From contig CAWDAI010000015.1 of assembly GCA_963800275.1 (NCBI GenBank), positions 16,041-80,040 on the forward strand: a stretch of 64,000 nt of DNA, in the 5' to 3' direction. The stretch comes from JAFMJV01 sp963800275 (lineage in GTDB: Bacteria; Chloroflexota; Limnocylindria; Limnocylindrales; CSP1-4). The notes below the pieces were generated by a model, which worked only from the letters and a program-made list of their open reading frames with translations, was not told the origin of the DNA and searched no databases. This document shows, piece by piece, positions 1-7,735 of this stretch. A program made the position numbers and the translations under genes. Each line of letters starts with the position of its first letter. The stretch's first letter is position 1.

Positions 1-1395
1 ACCGCCCTGCTCACCTTCGGCGTCCTGGCGGCCGTCGGCATCAGCGCCGCCTTCATCTACGCCAACCTGCTCTTCCCGGCCGCGCGCGTGCTGCTGGACC
101 GCCGAGCCGCAGCCGCCGAGAAGCTGCCCGCACAGGCGTTCGCCTCGAACGGGACCAGCCTGGTCGATCGGCTCACCGGCGCCACCGCCGTGATCGCGCG
201 GCGCGCCCCCTGGGCCGCGGTCGGCGTGGCCGCGGTCGTGCTCCTGGGCGCGACCGTCACCGCGACCAACCTGCGTTCGGGCTTCAGTTTCCTCGACTTC
301 GTGCCCCAGGGCTCGCCCGTACGGGCCGCGGCCGCCGAGCTCGAGTCCCGCTTCAACGGTGGACTGGGTGAGACCACCAACGTCCTCGTCGAGGGCGACC
401 TGACGCAGCCGGCCACCTGGAATGCGGCCCTGGCCGCGACTGCCGCCGCCGGTGCTCTCGACGACGTGGTGGCCATCGATGGCCAGCCGCTGGTGACCTC
501 AGCGCCGGCCCTGGTGGCCACCCTGGCCGACCAGGACTCGCCGCAGTACGACCCGGCGATCGCCGCGGCCGTCGCGGACGCCGGTCTTGACGCCGACCTG
601 CGGGCGCCTGCCGAGGCTGACCTCGGTGCGCTCCTCGCGGCGGTGCGGGAGGTCGCGCCCGAGGACCTGGCCGCGGTGACCACGCCCGAGGCCTCGCTCT
701 ATACCTTCACCACCCAGGCCGGCACCGATGGTGCCCTGCAGCTGGCTGGTGATCTGGAGTCGGCCTTTGGCGACGGCGCGGTCGCGACCTCGCAGGAGAT
801 CATCGACGCGGCCGTCGTGGAGAGCACCTCCATCACACAGGTGCAAAGCCTGGTGCTGGCCTTGCTGGGTGCGGCCGCGCTGCTGATGCTCAACTACTTC
901 GTCTCCGATCGGCGGCCCATGCTGGGCCTGCTCACGATCGCACCGGTGGGCGGTGTGGTCATCCTGCTGTACGCGTTCATGGTCCTCGCGGGCATCGAGT
1001 TCGGACCGGTCACCGCGACGCTGGCGGCGGTCGTCATCGGCATCGGTGTCGACTACACCATCCATGTGACCCATCGGTTCGGGGAGTTCCGCCGGGAAGG
1101 ACTGGACGTCGACGCGGCCATCTCGAGCACGCTCGGCACAACGGGTTCGGCGCTGCTGGCTTCGGCCGTCACGACCGCCCTGGGCTTCGCGGTCCTGACC
1201 CAGTCCACCCTCATCCCCTTCCAGCAGCTGGGTTGGCTGACCCTCGCGGCCATCGCGGGCTCCGCCCTCGTCTCGGTGCTCGTGCTGCCGTCGCTGCTGG
1301 TCATCTACGCCCGCCGCTCGGAACGCTCCTCACAGGAGCCGGAAGGCGAGCCGATCCGCGTCTTCGATACCGAGGCGCGCGGCTCGCAGGCCTGA
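1..1395 (+). CDS. MMPL/RND-family membrane transporter, C-terminal part (5' truncated by window edge)
   Basis: The reading frame is open from base 1, so the start lies outside the window and about 464 residues of the C-terminal half are seen. A transmembrane helix near the left edge is followed by a basic loop, another helix (around 200-260), a large extracytoplasmic domain (about 270-830) and then a cluster of five to six helices (about 850-1310). The motif GIGVDYTIH around 1042-1068 is the typical acidic-residue motif of MMPL/HAE2 transporters, which export lipids or hydrophobic compounds using the proton gradient. The tail is short, basic and cytoplasmic. The substrate cannot be told. The gene ends 50 bases from the convergent regulator gene. 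Family is confident; function is open. Confidence 0.85.
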   Translation, partial: TALLTFGVLAAVGISAAFIYANLLFPAARVLLDRRAAAAEKLPAQAFASNGTSLVDRLTGATAVIARRAPWAAVGVAAVVLLGATVTATNLRSGFSFLDFVPQGSPVRAAAAELESRFNGGLGETTNVLVEGDLTQPATWNAALAATAAAGALDDVVAIDGQPLVTSAPALVATLADQDSPQYDPAIAAAVADAGLDADLRAPAEADLGALLAAVREVAPEDLAAVTTPEASLYTFTTQAGTDGALQLAGDLESAFGDGAVATSQEIIDAAVVESTSITQVQSLVLALLGAAALLMLNYFVSDRRPMLGLLTIAPVGGVVILLYAFMVLAGIEFGPVTATLAAVVIGIGVDYTIHVTHRFGEFRREGLDVDAAISSTLGTTGSALLASAVTTALGFAVLTQSTLIPFQQLGWLTLAAIAGSALVSVLVLPSLLVIYARRSERSSQEPEGEPIRVFDTEARGSQA

Positions 1396-1445
1396 CTTCG
1401 TCGTCGTGCTGCTGGCCCGGTCTCCCCGGGTCAGCAGCCGATCGG

Positions 1446-4358
1446 TCACCAGGTCTGGAGCATCCAGATGCCAGGCTCAGGCGGCCCGGCTTCGCCCCCC
1501 ATCTCCGCGTACAGCGAGGCTGATGCCTTGAGATGCGCCATGGCCTGGTCGCGTCGACCGGCTTCCTGCAGGATGTCAGCGAGGTTGCTCTCCACCGCCG
1601 CCTGCAGGTGACGTTCACCCGCCCGACGCGCAGCCAGCAGCGCACCATCAGCGAGCGCCAGGGCTTCGTCGATGTCGCCTTCAGCCGCTGCGACAAGGGC
1701 CAGCGCGTTGGCGGCAGCGATGCTGTTCGACGGATCGGGCAGGTCGGCGGCCTCGGCCAGACTGCGCTCGAACCGCTCGCGGGCCAATCGGGGTTCGCCA
1801 TGCTCCCAGGCCAGCAGCCCCAGGATGCGGTCGGCCTCGGCCTGCGCGGCGGGGTCCTGCGCAGCCAACAGGCCGGCCTGCTCCGCGAGCGTACCAGCGA
1901 GCTCGGCTTGGTCCATGCGCACGGCGGCGATGGCACGGTCAGCCAGGATCCGCGAGCGCTCGGCGTCGGAGGACGCGTCAGCGCCAGCCAGCATCTCCAG
2001 CGCCACGTCAAGGTGGGCAGCCGCCGTGGCGGCCGATCCGCGGCGGAGGTGGACCCGGCCCAGGCGGTGCTCGATCCAGGCCAACAGCCCGGGCGTGGCG
2101 CTCGCGGCCGCTGTCTCGTACGCCGCGATGGCGCCGTCGTAGTCGCCCAGACGGGTGCGGACCTCGGCGATGGCCAGGTGGATGCCGCCGACGTCGGGAT
2201 GTCCCAGCGCCAGCGCTGCACCCAGATGCTCCAGAGCCTCGGGGTGGGCCGCCTGCGCCAGGGCCAGCTCTCCGGCCTGCCGGAAGGCCTCGGCCGACTC
2301 GGCAGTCCGGCCGGCGACACGTTCGTGCTGGGCGATCCGCACCAAACGAGCGGTGGGGTCGATCTCACCCACCACGTGCGTGCGATAGGCGTCCGCCGCT
2401 CGACGGTGCAGCAGGCGTTGCCGGGCGGCGCTGGCTGACCCGTAGGCCACCTCGCGCAGGCTGGCATGCACGAAGTCGTACTCGGAGCGCCGATCCGGGC
2501 CAGACTCGCGGATGATGCCCCGGCGCGTGAGCTCCTCGAGGGCATCCACGGTCTCTTCCTCGGAGCGGCCGGAGACGGACTGCACCGCCGAGGAGCCGAA
2601 CGAACGGCCGATGACCGCGGCAGCGGCCGCGACCTGTGCGCCCAGCTCGCTGACGGCTGACAGGCGCGATCTCAGCAGGTCGCGCATGCCGACTGGCAGG
2701 CCGCCGGCCACGCCCCCGCCATCGCCGAGTGCTTCGACGGCATACAAGGGGAGTCCTTCAGCGTCGAGGGCCAGCTTCGAGCGAATCGCGGGCGCCACCT
2801 CGAGGCCCCGCTGGGTCGCGACGGCGTCGATGAGGTCTGTCATCTGGCCGCGCTTGAGGCGTTCCAGGTGCAGCAGGCCACCACCCGCAGCGGTCGCATC
2901 GGCCACCAGCATGCGCGCCCGGGCGTCGAGGTCTTCGCGACGCCAGGAGAGCAGCAGCAGGACCGGCCGGCCCTGGAGCCGGCGACCCAGGTAGGCGAGG
3001 GCGTCGAGCGAGGAGCCGTCAGCCCATTGGAGATCGTCCAGCCGGATGACCGGTGGCCGGGTCGACGAGGCCACGGCCAGGCCCTGGTCAGTGGTCTCGG
3101 GCTGCGGCACCGCCGCCCCGGCAGCAGCGGTCAAGCCATCCGCGATGGCCTCGAGCAGGGCCAGGCGCGCGGAGGGTGAGGGGAGGGGAGCCTGCGGTGC
3201 CGTCTCGAGCGTCGCCTCCAGCCCCGGTGCCAGGTTTGCGAGGATCGCCGCAGAACGCGTCGGCAAGGCCCGCAAAGCGGCGAGTGCCGCCGGTTCGGCG
3301 GCGCCCGCTCGCAGGAGGGCCACGATGGGGCCGAGCGGGATGGCTTCCTCTCCTTCATAGCAGCGCGCCGCGATGACCCGGTGGCCTCGTGTCCGGGCTT
3401 CCTCGCTGACCGCGTTCGCCAGTCTCGTCTTGCCGATGCCAGCCTCGCCCTCGAGGACGATCAGGCGCCCGTCCGCGGTGATGGCTCCCAGCTCGCCCAT
3501 GATGGCGTCCAGCTCCGCCGCACGGCCGATCAACGGCGGGTCAGGCGCATGCGGACGACCGGTGTCGGCGCGGATGGCTGACGCGGGTTCGACCGCGTCC
3601 CGCCCGAGCGCGCCGGACACGATGGCCTCGTAGAGCGCGGTCGTCTCCGGCAGCGGGGCCACGCCGAGGTCTCGATCGAGGATGGCGACAGCATGGCGGT
3701 ATTGCCTGACCGCGGCCGTCCTCTCGCCCGCTCGAGCATGTGCCTCCATCAGCGCGCGATGCGCCTGCTCGTGCAGCGGGTCGAGCGCCAGCCATCGTTG
3801 CCCGTGCGTGATGGCGGCATCCCACGCAAGGGCCGCCATGTCCATGCCCACGAGACGCTCGAGTGCTCCGGCCAGGTCCTGCCCGATGGCCTCACGCTCC
3901 GCGCTCTGCCACTCATCGAAGGTATCGCTGTCCCGCAGCGAGAAGCCTTCCATGAAGGGTCCACGCGCCACCGCGACCGCCTCCTTCAACCGGGCTCGGC
4001 AGTCGGCGCAGCCGTCATGGCCCTGGTGCTGATGACTGCGCGCCGTACTGACCAGTGTGTGGAACGTATCGAGGTCGACGCGCACACGCGTCGGTTCGAG
4101 CTCGACCGTGGAGCGCGTGAGGCGGAGTCCACTCGCGTGCAGGCCTGATTTCAGGACGGAGAGCGTCCGCCGAAGCGCGCCGCGCGCATCGTGGTCGGCC
4201 GAGTCTGGCCAGAGCAGCGCGGTGAGCGTCTCACGCGATACCGGCCGGCGCAGGACCGCGACGTACGCGAGGAGCGCGATGGCCTTGCGCGTATCGACCG
4301 CCAAAGGCTGCCCATCCACGTCCACCTCGGCCGGGCCGAGCAGCCGTACATCGATCAT
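1446..4358 (-). CDS. AfsR/SARP-like transcriptional regulator with BTAD, AAA ATPase and TPR domains
   Basis: A 970-residue protein if the ATG at 4358 is used. It begins MIDVRLLGP, the usual first strand of SARP winged-helix domains, so I prefer this start over longer in-frame ones; no clear ribosome binding site is seen. Domains in order: winged-helix DNA-binding domain (1-95), bacterial transcriptional activator domain (about 96-250, with a CADC pair at 117-120), NTPase with Walker A GEAGIGKT (304-311) and a Walker B-like stretch RLDDLQWAD, then helical TPR-like repeats to the end. Such proteins activate a nearby promoter after sensing a signal through the ATPase/TPR part. It is divergent from the sensor/STAS operon, so it probably controls that operon. 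Target and signal are inference. Confidence 0.85.
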   Translation of the reverse strand: MIDVRLLGPAEVDVDGQPLAVDTRKAIALLAYVAVLRRPVSRETLTALLWPDSADHDARGALRRTLSVLKSGLHASGLRLTRSTVELEPTRVRVDLDTFHTLVSTARSHQHQGHDGCADCRARLKEAVAVARGPFMEGFSLRDSDTFDEWQSAEREAIGQDLAGALERLVGMDMAALAWDAAITHGQRWLALDPLHEQAHRALMEAHARAGERTAAVRQYRHAVAILDRDLGVAPLPETTALYEAIVSGALGRDAVEPASAIRADTGRPHAPDPPLIGRAAELDAIMGELGAITADGRLIVLEGEAGIGKTRLANAVSEEARTRGHRVIAARCYEGEEAIPLGPIVALLRAGAAEPAALAALRALPTRSAAILANLAPGLEATLETAPQAPLPSPSARLALLEAIADGLTAAAGAAVPQPETTDQGLAVASSTRPPVIRLDDLQWADGSSLDALAYLGRRLQGRPVLLLLSWRREDLDARARMLVADATAAGGGLLHLERLKRGQMTDLIDAVATQRGLEVAPAIRSKLALDAEGLPLYAVEALGDGGGVAGGLPVGMRDLLRSRLSAVSELGAQVAAAAAVIGRSFGSSAVQSVSGRSEEETVDALEELTRRGIIRESGPDRRSEYDFVHASLREVAYGSASAARQRLLHRRAADAYRTHVVGEIDPTARLVRIAQHERVAGRTAESAEAFRQAGELALAQAAHPEALEHLGAALALGHPDVGGIHLAIAEVRTRLGDYDGAIAAYETAAASATPGLLAWIEHRLGRVHLRRGSAATAAAHLDVALEMLAGADASSDAERSRILADRAIAAVRMDQAELAGTLAEQAGLLAAQDPAAQAEADRILGLLAWEHGEPRLARERFERSLAEAADLPDPSNSIAAANALALVAAAEGDIDEALALADGALLAARRAGERHLQAAVESNLADILQEAGRRDQAMAHLKASASLYAEMGGEAGPPEPGIWMLQTW

Positions 4359-4375
4359 CAACGCAACGATAGCGC

Positions 4376-4450
4376 GGAACGTTCCAATTCCGTAACGAAC
4401 TGCTTCTGCTACGGATTGCCGGGGCTGGACGACCCGTCGTAACGTTTTGC
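4376..4450. promoter_or_regulatory. Repeats in the divergent SARP/sensor-operon intergenic region
   Basis: The 144-base divergent gap holds a perfect 10-base palindrome GGAACGTTCC (4376-4385), an inverted pair TCCGTA/TACGGA (4389-4394 and 4410-4415), and two similar 13-mers, CGTAACGAACTGC (4391-4403) and CGTAACGTTTTGC (4438-4450), in direct orientation 47 bases apart. SARP regulators are known to bind direct repeats close to the -35 region, so these are candidate operator elements. Function is inferred. Confidence 0.35.
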
Positions 4451-4502
4451 GAACGACCGATGGGGAACATGCGCTCATGATCGTTCGAGCACGGACCGTG
4501 CC

Positions 4503-5338
4503 GTGACGACAGGGACGACGGGGGGCAGTCGACCGTTGCCTGCTCGTCGGCGTCCTTCGACCTGGCTGGCGGTCTGCGTCTCGCAGCTGTCGACCGGCAT
4601 GCTGGGCTTCGTGCTGATCGCTCTCCTGCTGCCCGGCAACGAGCGCCTGGAGAACTACGATCCGAGCGCAGTCGCGCTGCTGGTGACGCCATCGTGACCC
4701 CCGTGCTGGTCCTCTTGCTCCTGCTGGGGATCGCTTCGGTCATCGTCCGCTTCCGCCGGTCGAGTGGCGTGGAGCGGCAGCAGATGAAGTGGTTCGTGGC
4801 CGCCGCCGCGGTCGTCCTCCTGGCCATGCTGGGCATGGCCGTCTTCTTCACCCTCGGGATGCAGGACCTCGCGAATGGGTCCTACTTCGTCTTCAACATC
4901 GTCATCGGCCTCGTCCCGATCGCCATCGGCATCGCCGTCCTGCGCTACCGCCTGTACGAGATCGACCGGCTCATCAGCCGCACCATCGGCTGGGCCACGG
5001 TGACGGTCGTGCTGGTGGGCGCCTTCAGCCTGCTCGTGCTCGGCTCCAGTGCCGTGCTCGAGCCGCTGACCGGGGGCAACACCCTCGCGGTGGCGGGCCC
5101 CACGCTCGTGGTGGCGGCGCACTTCACGCCCCTGCGCAGCCGCGTCCAGCGCGCGGTCGACCGTCGCTTCGACCGGGCCCGCTATGACGGGGAGCGCCTG
5201 GTGGGCGCCTTCGGCGACCTGCGTGACGAGGTCGACCTCGAGGTCATCCGCGCCGATGTCCTCGCCACCGTCGACCAGGCCGTCCGTCCCGCCTCGGTCG
5301 GGCTCTGGCTGCGGGAACGAGCGGAGGGTGGGCGATGA
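4503..5338 (+). pseudogene. Broken first copy of the tandem orphan-sensor membrane protein
   Basis: Two overlapping reading frames: 4503-4697 (64 residues, GTG start, one or two helices) and 4694-5338 (214 residues, GTG overlapping the previous TGA). Together they make about 278 residues, against 395 and 385 in the two intact paralogues just downstream. The second frame aligns with the C-terminal two-thirds of those paralogues (motif LRYRLYEIDRLISRT, then a soluble tail with RRFDRARYDGER and ending in LWLRER). The first frame resembles only part of their N-terminal membrane region. I read this as an internal deletion of roughly 110 residues plus a frameshift near 4685-4697. Translational coupling through the GTGA overlap could still yield a short membrane protein. 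It heads the signalling operon. Confidence 0.6.
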
Positions 5339-5340
5339 GG
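4921..5340 (+). repeat. Near-identical direct repeat, copy 1 (partner at 6102-6524)
   Basis: About 420 bases encoding the C-terminal half of the sensor proteins are almost identical to 6102-6524. I see only a few substitutions (around 5109-5122) and one 3-base indel (GDLRDE here, GERLRDE in the other copy). The third paralogue shares an exact 74-base block (7268-7341) and is then more divergent. This points to recent duplication or gene conversion. Confidence 0.85.
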
Positions 5341-6522
5341 CGGATCGCTGCCCGGATCACTGCAGTCGGGCTGCTCGTAGTGCTCATCCTCGGCTTGGTC
5401 ATCGCGGCCACCCAGGACTTCTATGTCGTGATCTTCTACGTTTCCTACGCCAGCGTCGGTTGCGTCCTGGTCGTACGGCGACCGCGCGACTTCCTTGGCT
5501 GGTTGCTCATCCTGCTGGCGTATGGCTTCATCACGGTCGGCAGCAGCTTCCCGGTCGATGCAGCCGGTCTGGAAGCAGGCACAGCCTCGGCCGGAGACTA
5601 CCTGGTCGTCTGGGTCGCGACCTGGGCTGGCTACCTGTTCTTCGCGAGTTTCATCGCCCTGGCCCTGCTCTTCCCGACCGGCAAACTGCCGGAGCGACCC
5701 TGGAGGCGACCTGCGGCCGCGTTGATATCGGGCGGCGTGATCGTGTCGGTCGTCTCGGCGATCATGCCCACGCTGACGTACGACTCCGGCCAGCCCGATA
5801 TGGCCAGCATCACCATCCGCAACCCGTTCGCCGTCCTGCCCGAGGCATGGTTCCGGGACATCCGAGAGGTCGATCTCTTGACCCCGGTGGCGTTGACCTT
5901 GCTGGTCCTCGCTGTCACCGCGATGCTCGCTCGATACTGGCGAGCCACCGGCCTGCTGAAGCTCCAGATGCGCTGGCTCGTGGCGGCGCTCGCGGCGATC
6001 GTCGTCGCGATCGCGATCGGCCTGGTCATCCTGGCCGTTGCCGGCGAAGACGCGGTCTATGCCTGGATCCCGGCCATGTTGGCCTATCCGTTGGTCCCAC
6101 TCGCCATCGGCATCGCCGTCCTGCGCTACCGCCTGTACGAGATCGACCGGCTCATCAGCCGCACCATCGGCTGGGCCACGGTGACGGTCGTGCTGGTGGG
6201 CGCCTTCAGCCTGCTCGTGCTCGGCTCCAGTGCCGTGCTCGAGCCGCTGACCGGGGGCAACACCCTCGCGGTGGCGGGCCCCACGCTCGCGGTGGCGGCG
6301 CTCTTCACGCCCCTGCGCAGCCGCGTCCAGCGCGCGGTCGACCGTCGCTTCGACCGGGCCCGCTATGACGGGGAGCGCCTGGTGGGCGCCTTCGGCGAGC
6401 GCCTGCGTGACGAGGTCGACCTCGAGGTCATCCGCGCCGATGTCCTCGCCACCGTCGACCAGGCCGTCCGTCCCGCCTCGGTCGGGCTCTGGCTGCGGGA
6501 ACGAGCGGAGGGTGGGCGATGA
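5335..6522 (+). CDS. Orphan sensor-type multi-pass membrane protein (second tandem copy)
   Basis: A 395-residue protein whose ATG overlaps the TGA of the preceding frame. About eight hydrophobic helices occupy residues 1-280. Then comes the conserved stretch LRYRLYEIDRLISRTIGWA and two more helices, followed by a soluble tail (about 325-395) with AVDRRFDRARYDGER and VDLEVIRADVLATVDQ, ending in GLWLRER. This architecture matches the membrane input module found in front of histidine kinase or GAF domains in Chloroflexota and Actinomycetota, but no kinase, HATPase or GAF domain follows. It is probably a sensor that passes a signal to a separate partner; the phosphatase/STAS genes downstream are the obvious candidates. 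The exact function is unknown. Confidence 0.75.
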   Translation: MRRIAARITAVGLLVVLILGLVIAATQDFYVVIFYVSYASVGCVLVVRRPRDFLGWLLILLAYGFITVGSSFPVDAAGLEAGTASAGDYLVVWVATWAGYLFFASFIALALLFPTGKLPERPWRRPAAALISGGVIVSVVSAIMPTLTYDSGQPDMASITIRNPFAVLPEAWFRDIREVDLLTPVALTLLVLAVTAMLARYWRATGLLKLQMRWLVAALAAIVVAIAIGLVILAVAGEDAVYAWIPAMLAYPLVPLAIGIAVLRYRLYEIDRLISRTIGWATVTVVLVGAFSLLVLGSSAVLEPLTGGNTLAVAGPTLAVAALFTPLRSRVQRAVDRRFDRARYDGERLVGAFGERLRDEVDLEVIRADVLATVDQAVRPASVGLWLRERAEGGR

Positions 6523-6524
6523 GG
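6102..6524 (+). repeat. Near-identical direct repeat, copy 2 (partner at 4921-5340)
   Basis: Second copy of the 420-base repeat; see 4921-5340. It ends just past the stop codon and includes the ribosome-binding context (GAGGGTGGGCGATGAGG) that couples each gene to the next. Confidence 0.85.
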
Positions 6525-7676
6525 AACCGTGGTCGCTGGGCGTGGCTGGTCGCCTTCGCGTCGGTGTTCGCTGTGGTCGTCTGCGTGATCGTCGACGGCT
6601 CGATGGATCCGGCGTGGGCGACGATCGTGATCCTCGTCTGCACCTCCCTGGCGGCCGTGGGCGCCTTGCTCGTGGCGCGCGTACCCGGCAACGTCGTGGG
6701 TTTCCTCATGCTCGCCGCTGCGGGTGGGATGGCCCTTGCCACCGTCGCGAGCACCTATGGCTCGCTCGGCAGCGACCCGGCAGGTCCCGTCTGGCCCGGC
6801 GCGGGGGCGGCGCTGGCCCTGAGTGACGCGCTCTACGGCGAGCCCCTGATCATCTCGCTGATCGTGATCCCGCTCGTCTTCCCGACGGGACACTTGCTGG
6901 GACCACGTTGGCGCTGGGTGGCCGCTATTGCGATCCTGGCCATGATCGTCCAGCCGGCCCTGCGCATGGCCATGGCGAGCAACGACGCTTCCCCGGCCCT
7001 GGAGGCCGCGAACCTGGTCCTGTCCCTGAGCTCCGTCGTCGGCTTCGGAGGGGCAGTGGTCGCGCTTGTGATTCGCTTTCGCCGTGGGCGCGAGGTCGAA
7101 CGGATGCAGCTCAAGTGGCTTCTGGCCACAGCCGGCGTCGCCGCGGTATTCTTCCCGGCTTCGTTCGTCCTCGAGGCTGTGGCGCCCGCCGGATCAGCGC
7201 GAGTTCCGGGCTTCTTGGCGGATCTGTTCTACACGGGCGGGATCGTCGCGTTCATGGCCCTCCCCATCGCCATCGGCATCGCCGTCCTGCGCTACCGCCT
7301 GTACGAGATCGACCGGCTCATCAGCCGCACCATCGGCTGGGCGCTCGTGACGGCCATGCTCATCGCGGCCTTCCTGCTGCTGGTCCTGGCCTCGACCGAG
7401 CTGCTGCGACCCCTGACCGGCGGCAACACCCTCGCGGTGGCCGGGTCCACGCTCATCGTGGTCGCGCTCTTCGCGCCCCTGCGGAGCCGCGTCCAGCGGG
7501 CGGTCGACCGGCGCTTCGACCGGGCCCGCTATGACGGCGAGCGGCTGCTGGCCGCCTTCGGCCTGCGCGTGCGTGACGAGGTCGACCTCGAGACCATCCG
7601 CGCCGATATCCTCGCCACCGTCGATGCCGCCGTCCGTCCCGCCCACGTGGGGCTCTGGCTGCGCGAGCGGAGGTGA
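6519..7676 (+). CDS. Orphan sensor-type multi-pass membrane protein (third tandem copy)
   Basis: A 385-residue paralogue of the protein at 5335-6522; the ATG overlaps the preceding TGA. The N-terminal half has about eight helices with little identity to copy 2, whereas the stretch LRYRLYEIDRLISRT and the soluble C-terminal tail (PLRSRVQRAVDRRFD, RARYDGERLL, ending LWLRERR) are strongly conserved. A variable membrane half joined to a constant output half fits sensors for different signals that act on one shared target. No enzymatic domain is visible. The phosphatase fusion starts 60 bases downstream after a good ribosome binding site (AGGGAGG), so co-transcription is likely. Confidence 0.75.
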   Translation: MRNRGRWAWLVAFASVFAVVVCVIVDGSMDPAWATIVILVCTSLAAVGALLVARVPGNVVGFLMLAAAGGMALATVASTYGSLGSDPAGPVWPGAGAALALSDALYGEPLIISLIVIPLVFPTGHLLGPRWRWVAAIAILAMIVQPALRMAMASNDASPALEAANLVLSLSSVVGFGGAVVALVIRFRRGREVERMQLKWLLATAGVAAVFFPASFVLEAVAPAGSARVPGFLADLFYTGGIVAFMALPIAIGIAVLRYRLYEIDRLISRTIGWALVTAMLIAAFLLLVLASTELLRPLTGGNTLAVAGSTLIVVALFAPLRSRVQRAVDRRFDRARYDGERLLAAFGLRVRDEVDLETIRADILATVDAAVRPAHVGLWLRERR

Positions 7677-7735
7677 GACGGAATGATGAGTGATGTCGTA
7701 ACGATTCTTGGACGACAGGGAGGCAGGCTACGGAC

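Noticed and set aside
1301..2545. 414-residue minus-strand frame overlapping the SARP regulator in another frame
   Set aside because: Same-strand shadow with Arg/Pro/Ser/Trp-rich composition; the regulator frame has proper domains.
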